This document shows, piece after piece, positions 1-4,769 of a DNA stretch of 5,759 bases. A program made the translations under genes and the position numbers. The stretch is from an uncultured Ruminococcus sp. (lineage in GTDB: Bacteria; Bacillota; Clostridia; Oscillospirales; Ruminococcaceae): NCBI GenBank assembly GCA_946531975.1, contig CAMNAY010000123.1:1-5759 (forward strand), read 5' to 3'. The notes beneath the pieces are model-generated. The model worked only from the letters and a program-made list of their open reading frames with translations. It was not told where the DNA came from and searched no databases. Position 1 is the first letter of the stretch; each line of letters opens with the position of its first letter.

Positions 1-124
1 CGCAGAATTCGCCCTTGCTGACGGAGAAATCCAGTCCGCGCAGAACATCCTGCCGCGTATCACCGCTGCCGAAGCTCTTTTTGAGCCCCCGCACCTCTAA
101 AAATAACCTTTCTGCTTCGCTCAT
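1..124 (-). CDS. ABC transporter ATP-binding protein, N-terminal fragment (runs off left edge)
   Basis: Only 41 codons plus one base lie in the window. They read from an ATG at 124 and contain the typical opening of an ABC ATPase: a first beta strand (LEVRGLKKSFGSG), then VLRGLDFSVSKGEFC, the stretch that in this family leads directly into the Walker A loop. Walker A (expected GPSGSGKST) lies just outside. The short spacing and the wording 'L-KSFG...VLRGLDF' resemble LolD/MacB/FtsE-type ATPases of exporters, which usually pair with a large permease; this is inference from about 40 residues. The start is secured by a strong ribosome binding site, AAGGAGG at 130-136, five bases before the ATG. 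The gene has its own promoter and operator-like sites upstream (146-317), so it is a separate transcription unit from the anti-sigma gene to its right. Substrate and direction of transport cannot be told. Confidence 0.87.
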   Translation of the reverse strand, partial: MSEAERLFLEVRGLKKSFGSGDTRQDVLRGLDFSVSKGEFC

Positions 125-141
125 ATTGCCCTCCTTACAGT

Positions 142-273
142 TCAATAGTTGAGCATATGTTCAACTAATAGCCGCATTGCGCCGCATCCGAAAGGCTTTG
201 CCAAGCCCCTCTCCGCGGCATAGTCTGTGATGCTGACATCGGCCGGACTGCTTCCTGCTCGCGCAGTAAGCAT
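142..273 (-). CDS. possible 43-codon leader ORF before the ABC gene
   Basis: An ATG at 273, directly after in-frame TAG TGA stops, opens a 43-residue frame ending in TGA at 142, 17 bases before the ABC start codon. The product begins MLTARAGSSPADVSITDY and ends RLLVEHMLNY. Codons such as GCC, GTC, AGC, ATC, GAC and GAG in the middle look like those of the real genes here. Against it: no ribosome binding site is visible, the predicted transcription start is only about 9 bases upstream, and the last third is simply the palindrome 146-167 read through. It could be a leader peptide, a relic, or chance. I recognise no family. Confidence 0.17.
   Translation of the reverse strand: MLTARAGSSPADVSITDYAAERGLAKPFGCGAMRLLVEHMLNY
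146..167. promoter_or_regulatory. 22-bp near-perfect palindrome in the leader, candidate repressor site
   Basis: The core AGTTGAGCATATGTTCAACT (147-166) plus one more base pair on each side is self-complementary except for one pair (G153/T160). It sits 10 bases upstream of the ribosome binding site of the ABC gene, inside the transcribed leader. The core TGA(A/G)CATATGTTCA resembles sites of dimeric winged-helix repressors such as the ArsR/SmtB family, but TetR or MarR proteins also use such sites; the assignment is inference. As RNA it would form only a weak AU-rich hairpin, so a DNA operator is more likely. Confidence 0.5.
181..219 (-). promoter_or_regulatory. stable hairpin in the leader of the ABC gene
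   Basis: In the minus-strand transcript, outer arms GCCGC (219-215) and GCGGC (185-181) flank inner arms GAGGGGCTT (211-203) and AAGCCTTTC (198-190), closed by a four-base loop. The inner helix has nine consecutive pairs including two G-U, and a purine internal loop (GGA opposite GGAT) separates it from the outer helix. A second copy of GCCGC on the plus strand at 171-175 could replace 181-185 as pairing partner. No U-run follows, so it is not a terminator. It could be a cis-regulatory RNA or an mRNA-stabilising structure; I do not recognise it as a known riboswitch. Confidence 0.35.
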
Positions 274-280
274 TCACTAA
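265..280. promoter_or_regulatory. TetR-like operator over the transcription start of the ABC gene
   Basis: AGTAAGCATTCACT (265-278), read on the minus strand as TTAGTGAATGCTTACT, is an imperfect palindrome whose outer arms AGT(A/G)A and T(C/T)ACT match the AGTGA..TCACT type often seen for TetR-family repressors of efflux transporters. It begins about two bases after the predicted start site of promoter 289-317, where a bound protein would block initiation. The overlapping arms AGCATT (269-274) and AATGCT (283-288) form a second inverted repeat. The repressor gene is not in the window. Confidence 0.45.
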
Positions 281-288
281 CCAATGCT

Positions 289-317
289 ATTGTATCACTT
301 TCATGTGGCTTTGTCAA
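289..317 (-). promoter_or_regulatory. sigma-A promoter of the ABC gene
   Basis: On the minus strand, -35 TTGACA (317-312, perfect) is followed after exactly 17 bases by -10 TACAAT (294-289, five of six). Transcription would start near 282, giving a leader of about 158 bases before the ATG at 124. No other gene lies between, so this is the likely promoter of the ABC unit. Confidence 0.8.
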
Positions 318-466
318 GCTGTTTCAGTGGAAATACGATGATTTTTAGCATAACAGATATATGAACTGCGGCGGGATATAAAAATGATTGTGCGTTATGC
401 AGAAAGTTTGCTGCGACAGCAGCGCATGCTCCTTACCGAGAATGCCGTGAAACAGCCCGCAGTCTA

Positions 467-495
467 TTGACAAATTGATTTGAATACGATACATT
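467..495 (+). promoter_or_regulatory. sigma-A-like promoter pointing antisense into the anti-sigma gene
   Basis: TTGACA (467-472, perfect -35) and TACATT (490-495, four of six) are separated by exactly 17 bases on the plus strand. A transcript would start near 502, run through the hairpin 522-553 and then antisense to the 3' end of the anti-sigma gene. The only frame it would meet with a ribosome binding site is the 16-codon one at 575-625. The match is good, but the local AT-richness makes chance possible. Confidence 0.4.
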
Positions 496-521
496 TGAAA
501 CAGAACCCGTCATCTGCAAAC

Positions 522-553
522 TTTGCCCCCGGTACGGCTGTACCGGGGGCAAA
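522..553 (-). terminator. perfect 14-bp hairpin after the sigma/anti-sigma unit, probable terminator
   Basis: Arms TTTGCCCCCGGTAC (522-535) and GTACCGGGGGCAAA (540-553) are fully complementary with a GGCT loop. The position, 41 bases past the anti-sigma stop codon, fits the end of the minus-strand operon. It is atypical because neither strand has a U-run after the stem: on the minus strand GTTTGCAG follows, on the plus strand an A-run. It may therefore work with help from Rho, act as a 3' stabiliser, or serve another purpose. Confidence 0.5.
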
Positions 554-594
554 AAATTTATTGTGGAGAAAACAATGATCAAGCGATGTGAAAA

Positions 595-2061
595 TTACTG
601 CGGCATTGCCGGTGTCGTGATCTGAACGGTCTCGCCGCTCTCGGGGCGATAGAGGAACACCGTGCCGGAGTCGCCGGAACCGATGCGGGTCTCGACCAGC
701 ACAAGCGAATCGTCCGCGCAGAGGAGCGAAGCACCTGAGAGTGCGAAATCGCCCTCAGCGCTGAAAAGCTCCTGGCTCTTGCCGCCGATGTCGAGCTGCA
801 TCATATGCAGCTTTGTTTCGCCGGATTCCGGCTGTGTGATATCTGCGCTGAACAGCCGGTATGCACCTGCAAACAGAGCGTCCGCGCTGAAAGTGCGGGA
901 GCCGGGATCTGCTCCTGCCCCTCCCAGCGGAAGAAATGCTGCGAGTTCGTCAACCGCGCCGTCCTTGCGCCAGTATTCCCGAACCTGTACTGTGCCGCCC
1001 CTTCTGCACATATAGCGGATCGTATCGGGCGTGACCGCAAACTGACTGATGATCGCGTCGTCCGGCACAGGCATAGGCAGGGTGTAGACGGTGCTGTCCC
1101 AGTCTGTGAGCGGGTCTGCCATCACATCGGGGTGCGGCAGCGCAACGACTGTTTTGCTGTTCGAGAGCAGTGCGTAAATGCCGAGCTCGTCGCCCTTGAT
1201 GTTAAGCGGAGAATATTCGGCAGTGTCTTTTCCGTCAAGCAGGGATTCTGCCAGGTCGAGCGTCTTGTCGGTTGCAGGCTGATAGGCGACTGCGAGCGGC
1301 GTGCCGGGAGCATCCTCATTCTGATACTTCCAGCCCAGGATCAGATACCAGCCGCCGCTGCTCTGATAATTGGCATCCGGGGTGCTGCCGATGTCGATGA
1401 TGCGCTGCACGGTGATGCGGGCGCCGTCTGCGTCCTTGTAGAAGGGAATCTCATTGCCTTTGCTGTCAATGCGGCTCACGCTGTAATCATCATAGTGATA
1501 GAGTGCCTTGCCGTCGGTGAGCAGCGCGGTGTATGCCGTCATCGGGTCGGCGGTGAGCACCTCCGTTTCGCCGCCGTCGATCCGTGTGCGGTAGCCCTGC
1601 CAGTAGACATAGAGCTCATCGCGGAGAATGGGGTAGGCAACAGCGGGATTTGTTCCGCTCAGTGCTGTGATCTCTCCCTTGCCGCCGAGGAAATTCTGCT
1701 CTCCCTCGGGGACGACTGCCGCATCCGGCAGTGCGTTTGTTGTCTCTGCTGTGGTGGTTGTGACCGTATCGCTGCCGTCAACATAATCTGTCACGATCAC
1801 CTGCGAATCGCCTGTGGAGGAGCCCTCCTGACCCGGCGTGATCTGCGGCTTCTGCTTCATGCTGGAGATCAGCGCGACGCTGCCGCCGACGATGGCAACC
1901 ACGGCTGCGGTTGCTGCGATGCTTGTCACGATCTGCACGATCGAAATATCCTTTTTCATAGTGCGCTCCTTTCCGGTTGCCGCCGTTTTGCGCGGCATTG
2001 CTTCGGTGATGAACTCCGGGGACATGTGATCGAGGGCATCGCCCCAGGTTTCCTTTTTCAC
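595..2061 (-). CDS. probable membrane anti-sigma factor / sensor with large extracytoplasmic domain
   Basis: This 488-residue protein starts at a GTG (2061) that overlaps the sigma gene stop by four bases; an AAGGGGTGG site precedes it by about six bases, so translation is probably coupled. Residues 1-34 form a short cytoplasmic tail with the pattern DALDHMSPEFITEAMP (8-23), which resembles the 'DAL...I-EA' tails of clostridial sigma-linked membrane proteins. One membrane helix spans about 41-67. A Thr/Ser/Asp-rich linker (about 75-110) follows, then an exported domain of about 370 residues with repeated short strands (for example YVYWQGYRTRIDGG, ALYHYDDYSVSRID, TVFLYRPESGETVQI) suggestive of a beta-propeller. 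There is no zinc-binding HxxxCxxC motif, so it is not a ZAS-type anti-sigma. The role is inferred from the pairing: it would hold the sigma factor at the membrane until the outer domain senses a signal. A strong second start site lies at Met35. No signal can be named. Confidence 0.78.
   Translation of the reverse strand: MKKETWGDALDHMSPEFITEAMPRKTAATGKERTMKKDISIVQIVTSIAATAAVVAIVGGSVALISSMKQKPQITPGQEGSSTGDSQVIVTDYVDGSDTVTTTTAETTNALPDAAVVPEGEQNFLGGKGEITALSGTNPAVAYPILRDELYVYWQGYRTRIDGGETEVLTADPMTAYTALLTDGKALYHYDDYSVSRIDSKGNEIPFYKDADGARITVQRIIDIGSTPDANYQSSGGWYLILGWKYQNEDAPGTPLAVAYQPATDKTLDLAESLLDGKDTAEYSPLNIKGDELGIYALLSNSKTVVALPHPDVMADPLTDWDSTVYTLPMPVPDDAIISQFAVTPDTIRYMCRRGGTVQVREYWRKDGAVDELAAFLPLGGAGADPGSRTFSADALFAGAYRLFSADITQPESGETKLHMMQLDIGGKSQELFSAEGDFALSGASLLCADDSLVLVETRIGSGDSGTVFLYRPESGETVQITTPAMPQ
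1957..1974 (-). promoter_or_regulatory. internal ribosome binding site and ATG within the anti-sigma gene
   Basis: On the minus strand GGAAAGGAG (1974-1966) precedes an in-frame ATG (1959-1957) by six bases. This is a better translation start than the GTG at 2061. It would give a 454-residue product that begins MKKDISIV and enters the membrane helix at once, lacking the 34-residue cytoplasmic tail. Either both forms are made, or one of the two starts is the only real one. Confidence 0.55.
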
Positions 2062-2657
2062 ATCAATCCACCCCTTTCCAGATATGACTGCAATTTTTTC
2101 CTTGTGCGCATCAGCGACACGGTGACAGTGCCCTTCGGCATATGCTGCTCCTCCGCGATCTCCTCGACCGCCATGCCGTACCAGTAGCGCTGCACAAAGA
2201 TGACGCGCTGCTTTTTGGAAAGCGTTTCGAGGAAGGCATTGATCGCTGCACCGAGCCTGCGGCCGTCCACGGTTTCCTCGACGGAGTCACTCGCCGCCGG
2301 CATCTGCACGAGCTCATCGAGCGCAAGATCTGCCTCAGCGCCGCTGCGCTTTGCGGCATGATCGTGCTTGTAGCGGTTGCGTGCAAGATTGCGGGTCAGT
2401 GCGGCGATGTACGCATAAAAATCGTCAGGCTCTGCGGGCGGGATCGAATCCCAGAGCCGCAGCAGCGTATCATTGACGCACTCCTCCGCGTCCTGCCGGC
2501 TGCCGAGGATATTGTAGGCAATGGTGTAGCAGTAGCCGCCGAAGCGGTTTTCGGTCTCTTTGACCGCATTCTGATTCCGCGCCTGATACAGCGCAAGGAG
2601 TTCTTTGTCAGTCGTATCTCTCACCTCTTTTTGTGGGTTAGCTTCATGAGCGCTCAT
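2058..2657 (-). CDS. ECF-type RNA polymerase sigma factor (sigma-70 family)
   Basis: Counted from the ATG at 2657 the protein has 199 residues and the two domains of extracytoplasmic-function sigma factors. Sigma region 2 covers about 31-100, with YTIAYNILGSRQDAEECVND (44-63) and the 2.3/2.4 segment FYAYIAALTRNLARNRYKH. Region 4 covers about 141-196, with LSKKQRVIFVQRYWYGMAVE followed by the helix-turn-helix EIAEEQHMPKGTVTVSLMRTRKKL. It would direct RNA polymerase to a small regulon and be restrained by the overlapping membrane protein. The start is uncertain: neither the ATG at 2657 nor the GTG at 2624 (which would begin VRDTTDKEL, where related proteins begin) has a well-spaced ribosome binding site; AAAAAGAG directly abuts the GTG. 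Longer readings would run back through the araC terminator and are unlikely. It belongs to the 'AETENRFGGYC' group common in Clostridia. Confidence 0.93.
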   Translation of the reverse strand: MSAHEANPQKEVRDTTDKELLALYQARNQNAVKETENRFGGYCYTIAYNILGSRQDAEECVNDTLLRLWDSIPPAEPDDFYAYIAALTRNLARNRYKHDHAAKRSGAEADLALDELVQMPAASDSVEETVDGRRLGAAINAFLETLSKKQRVIFVQRYWYGMAVEEIAEEQHMPKGTVTVSLMRTRKKLQSYLERGGLM

Positions 2658-2662
2658 AATGA

Positions 2663-2691
2663 CAGACAACAATCGGCACGCTGAGATTACA
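2663..2691 (-). promoter_or_regulatory. possible ECF-type promoter of the sigma/anti-sigma unit
   Basis: No sigma-A promoter is visible between the araC terminator and the sigma gene. On the minus strand TGTAAT (2691-2686) and TGTCTG (2668-2663) are 17 bases apart and loosely resemble the TGtAAC / CGTCtA boxes read by ECF sigma factors, which often drive their own genes. Transcription would then start very close to the ATG at 2657, which would fit use of the GTG at 2624 or a nearly leaderless mRNA. This is a weak match. Confidence 0.25.
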
Positions 2692-2720
2692 TGTTTTTCA
2701 AAAAAATTTTTTCGGGAAGG

Positions 2721-2751
2721 GAAAAGCCCCCGATTTGCCGCATCGGGGGCT
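2721..2751 (-). terminator. intrinsic terminator of the downstream araC gene
   Basis: Arms AGCCCCCGAT (2725-2734) and ATCGGGGGCT (2742-2751) form a perfect ten-pair GC-rich stem with a seven-base loop. On the minus strand it is followed by TTTTCCCTT. It lies 32 bases past the araC stop codon and separates that gene from the sigma unit. Confidence 0.85.
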
Positions 2752-2782
2752 CGGTCTGTTGATAAAGATATGAGAATGCTGC

Positions 2783-3571
2783 TTATTTCCCCGCTTCCTG
2801 ATAGGTCTGCCGGTATTTCACCGGCGACATGCAGCCGTATTTCGCAAAGGACTTCGAGAAGTATTCGTAATTCTGATAGCCGCATTTCTCGGCGATCTCA
2901 CCCGCCGAGAGCGTGGTCTCAAGCAGAAGCTGCTTTGCATATTCCATGCGGCTGATGAAGATTTCCTGCGTGCAGGAAATGCCGTACTTCGCCTTATAAA
3001 GCCGCTGGAAGTGCGACACGGAAACGCAGAGCTCCGCGGCAAGCTCCGGCACGGTCCAGTCGTGCCCGGGGTCTGCGTAAATGCTCCGGCGGATCTCTTC
3101 GAGCTTCCCGTCATATTCGCTTTTCTTCGTGCGGAGGCGCGGGTGCGTGACCTCATTGAGATAGAGCAGCGCCGCCGTCATCATATGGTGCAGAATCTGA
3201 TTCTTGTTCGGGAGATCTGCCTCGGAAACCTTCACGCAGGCAGCGATCATCTGCGAAAGGGTATCATCGCTGAGCGGGATCGGCACATGCCACGCAAGGT
3301 CGAGGCTGTCCATGAAGGCGTGATCCTCCTGCTCCGGCGTGAAGCGGATCCAGTCATCCATATATTCCCCGCCCGCGGCATAGAGCGCATGCGGCACCGA
3401 GCTCTGCACGAGAAACGCCGTGTTCGGCGCCACATCAAATTCCGTTGTGCCCATGCGCACACGCGCTTTGGTGCAGATCAGGAGCAGCTGCGCGCCGTGC
3501 AGCCCGCTCGGGCGCTCCAGCGCAAAATCGGCGCTGTGTTTCCAGTGCCATCCCATCTGATAAAGATACAT
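2783..3571 (-). CDS. AraC/XylS-family transcriptional regulator (proximal to sigma operon)
   Basis: The protein has 262 residues. The N-terminal part (about 1-140) is the cupin-like ligand-binding domain of this family (GAQLLLICTKARVR, then FDVAPNTAFLVQSSVPHALY). The C-terminal DNA-binding domain carries two helix-turn-helices: TVPELAAELCVSVSHFQRLYKAKYG (173-197, split here only for naming) and SAGEIAEKCGYQNYEYFSKSFAKYG (222-246), ending in the family signature CMSPVKYRQ. The start at 3571 is chosen because GGAGGGG lies seven bases upstream; an in-frame ATG at 3646 has none. It is clearly related to the regulator encoded just upstream (IYADPGHDW against LYEEPQLDW; FQRLYKAKYG against LQRLYKQFYD) but is much richer in G and C. 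Such regulators usually activate sugar-use genes on binding a sugar; the divergent pectin lyase suggests that role, but the effector is unknown. Confidence 0.95.
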   Translation of the reverse strand: MYLYQMGWHWKHSADFALERPSGLHGAQLLLICTKARVRMGTTEFDVAPNTAFLVQSSVPHALYAAGGEYMDDWIRFTPEQEDHAFMDSLDLAWHVPIPLSDDTLSQMIAACVKVSEADLPNKNQILHHMMTAALLYLNEVTHPRLRTKKSEYDGKLEEIRRSIYADPGHDWTVPELAAELCVSVSHFQRLYKAKYGISCTQEIFISRMEYAKQLLLETTLSAGEIAEKCGYQNYEYFSKSFAKYGCMSPVKYRQTYQEAGK

Positions 3572-3578
3572 GTCATTT

Positions 3579-3671
3579 CCCCTCCGTTTCCCGGTTCCCG
3601 GCAAGGCGGCTTTCGTATGCGGCAGAGAGCCAAACCGGAAACACAAGTGTCGCCCGCGAAAAACGGAAGAG
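3579..3671 (-). promoter_or_regulatory. leader with two alternative folds, one hiding the araC ribosome binding site
   Basis: In the minus-strand RNA, CUCUUCCGUUU (3671-3661) can pair over eleven consecutive bases, two of them G-U, with AAACGGAGGGG (3589-3579), which contains the ribosome binding site. A competing helix pairs UUUCCGGUU (3641-3633) with AACCGGGAAA (3596-3587), with one bulged G; it shares bases 3587-3589 with the first helix, so the two compete at their junction. This is the on/off logic of translational control, but it was found by eye with no energy calculation. Confidence 0.35.
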
Positions 3672-3686
3672 ACCGTGATTTCGGTT

Positions 3687-3728
3687 AAGAAAAAGCGGGG
3701 TATGCCTGCAAAGCAGTTTCATTCCCCG
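3687..3728 (-). terminator. intrinsic terminator (or attenuator) between the two araC genes
   Basis: On the minus strand CGGGG (3728-3724) pairs with CCCCG (3700-3696); inside, ATG pairs with CAT and a small CTGC-TTT-GCAG helix closes the top. CTTTTTCTT follows directly. It lies about 46 bases past the stop of the upstream araC gene and should end its mRNA. Because a promoter-like pair sits immediately before it (3736-3764), it could instead act as an attenuator in the leader of the downstream araC gene. Confidence 0.75.
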
Positions 3729-3735
3729 GATCACG

Positions 3736-3764
3736 ATGATACTGATCTGAATCGGATATGTAAT
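3736..3764 (-). promoter_or_regulatory. candidate promoter of the sigma-proximal araC gene
   Basis: On the minus strand ATTACA (3764-3759, four of six) and TATCAT (3741-3736, five of six) are 17 bases apart. The start would be near 3729, leaving a leader of about 158 bases that begins with the terminator hairpin. No better promoter is visible between the terminator and the gene. The arms GATCA (3729-3733) and TGATC (3743-3747) form an inverted repeat across the -10 box. Confidence 0.45.
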
Positions 3765-3774
3765 GCTGCATTTG

Positions 3775-4557
3775 TCAATATCTGATATTACGGAATTCTT
3801 TCGGCGTACAGCCTGCCTGTTTCCGGAATGTGCGGAAAAAGTGTTCGTAGGAATGAAATCCGCAATGAAATGCGATCTCCGATACACTGAGGTTCGTTGA
3901 ACACAGCAGATTCTTGGCGAGCAGTATACGGCTTATGATAATGTCTTCCTTGCAGGTCACATCGTAAAATTGCTTATACAGTCTTTGCAGATTGGATTGT
4001 GAGTAATTTGTAAATTCACACATCATGCTTATATTCCAGTCAAGCTGCGGTTCTTCATACAGCTTACGCCTGAGCTCTATGATCTCAGGATGCTTCTTTC
4101 GGAATGATGTGGAACTCCCGGATTCTTCTGAGAGTGCATGGATGGTATAGAAAACCGAAGTCAAAAGCTGATGAAGTGTCTGTTTATGTATCCCATCATC
4201 CAAATCATTGATAAAGCAGCAGGCAAGAACAACGCCCGGAAGCATATTCGGATGCCTGATCGTGATGATCTGACCGAACGGGATTGCCAGTGCCTTAAGC
4301 AGTTGGAGATCCGTATTGTCCATTTGAAATTCGATCCAGTCAAGCTTAAAATAATCTGCAATATAGTTGATCTCATGTGCTTCGCCGTACGGCATCAAAA
4401 GATCATTTCCGTAATCGACAAGATGTGTCTTTCCGCGCATCTGGATTTTTGCGGGCGTGTTGAAAACATAAAGCAGATATGCGGTCTCGTTGTGCGGATG
4501 ATACACTTTCTGTTCATTACAATAATACCAGTCATAACCTGCGGCAATCACTTTCAT
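3775..4557 (-). CDS. AraC/XylS-family transcriptional regulator (divergent from the pectin lyase gene)
   Basis: The protein has 260 residues: a cupin-like sensor domain (about 15-140; YHPHNETAYLLYVFNTPAKI, then LMPYGEAHEINY) and an AraC DNA-binding domain with helix-turn-helices around 176-200 (MMCEFTNYSQSNLQRLYKQF) and 224-248 (VSEIAFHCGFHSYEHFFRTF), ending CTPKEFR. The start at 4557 is fixed by GAGGGGG (4570-4564) six bases upstream and by a near-perfect promoter whose transcript begins around 4579, which excludes the in-frame ATG at 4614. The gene is transcribed away from the PL11 lyase, the usual place for the activator of a divergent sugar-use gene. Its DNA is visibly AT-richer than the other araC and the lyase gene, so it may have a different origin. 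The ligand is unknown; a rhamnogalacturonan fragment is a reasonable guess only. Confidence 0.95.
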   Translation of the reverse strand: MKVIAAGYDWYYCNEQKVYHPHNETAYLLYVFNTPAKIQMRGKTHLVDYGNDLLMPYGEAHEINYIADYFKLDWIEFQMDNTDLQLLKALAIPFGQIITIRHPNMLPGVVLACCFINDLDDGIHKQTLHQLLTSVFYTIHALSEESGSSTSFRKKHPEIIELRRKLYEEPQLDWNISMMCEFTNYSQSNLQRLYKQFYDVTCKEDIIISRILLAKNLLCSTNLSVSEIAFHCGFHSYEHFFRTFRKQAGCTPKEFRNIRY

Positions 4558-4585
4558 ACCTATCCCCCTCTTTCTGTTTTGTACT

Positions 4586-4614
4586 ATTATAGCAAAAGAG
4601 AATCTAAAAGTCAA
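4586..4614 (-). promoter_or_regulatory. sigma-A promoter of the upstream araC gene
   Basis: On the minus strand TTGACT (4614-4609, five of six) is followed after 17 bases by TATAAT (4591-4586, perfect). The start near 4579 leaves a leader of about 22 bases, just enough for the ribosome binding site. Confidence 0.9.
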
Positions 4615-4616
4615 TC

Positions 4617-4637
4617 GTTTCAGAAATCATCTGAAAC
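4617..4637. promoter_or_regulatory. 21-bp palindrome abutting the araC -35 box
   Basis: GTTTCAGA (4617-4624) and TCTGAAAC (4630-4637) are perfect eight-base inverted arms around five bases. The site ends two bases upstream of the -35 box of promoter 4586-4614, so it occupies about -38 to -58, a position where a bound dimer could activate or, less likely, hinder transcription. The binding protein is unknown. Confidence 0.55.
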
Positions 4638-4644
4638 CGGCGCG

Positions 4645-4682
4645 GGAAACAGACACAGCCGTCACTCCGTGCGCCTGTTTCC
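4645..4682. repeat. inverted repeat with 22-base spacer
   Basis: GGAAACAG (4645-4652) and CTGTTTCC (4675-4682) are perfect eight-base arms, extendable by GC pairs past one extra G. Neither strand has a U-run after it and no gene ends here. It may be a protein site or the foot of an RNA stem; function unknown. Confidence 0.4.
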
Positions 4683-4769
4683 GCTTGATGCGTGAGAGAA
4701 TTTAGGTTATTTTGCTATGTTTCTTATCGGTTTTGCTATTTATTTTTTTGCGGCGCAGCGCTATAATTA

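Larger units (their letters stand above)
125..594. other. 470-bp stretch without a secure gene between ABC gene and anti-sigma gene
   Basis: The left part (125-317) is the control region of the ABC gene. The part 318-466 shows no convincing gene on either strand; a 28-codon plus-strand frame at 384-470 has no ribosome binding site. A plus-strand promoter-like pair lies at 467-495 and a perfect hairpin at 522-553. A 16-codon plus-strand frame at 575-625 with a GGAG-type site six bases upstream overlaps the 3' end of the anti-sigma gene antisense. Confidence 0.7.

Noticed and set aside
384..470. 28-codon plus-strand frame in the left intergenic region
   Set aside because: No ribosome binding site, no promoter before it and no recognisable product.
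805..2187. 460-codon plus-strand open frame opposite the anti-sigma gene
   Set aside because: Cys- and His-rich low-quality product, no ribosome binding site, and it is the antisense shadow of a GC-rich coding strand whose product has a clear membrane helix and operon position.
2658..2885. Extended N terminus of the sigma factor (start at 2885)
   Set aside because: It would overlap the araC 3' end and read through the intrinsic terminator at 2721-2751; the added residues do not resemble a sigma domain.
3572..3646. Longer start for the sigma-proximal araC gene at 3646
   Set aside because: No ribosome binding site there, while GGAGGGG stands seven bases before the ATG at 3571.
3011..3688. 225-codon plus-strand open frame opposite the sigma-proximal araC gene
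   Set aside because: Antisense shadow; the minus strand encodes an unmistakable AraC protein with a good ribosome binding site.
4558..4614. Longer start for the lyase-proximal araC gene at 4614
   Set aside because: It lies upstream of the predicted transcription start near 4579 and within the promoter itself.
4762..4767. TATAAT on the plus strand as a third promoter
   Set aside because: No -35 box at 16-19 bases upstream better than three of six matches; kept only as a remark.
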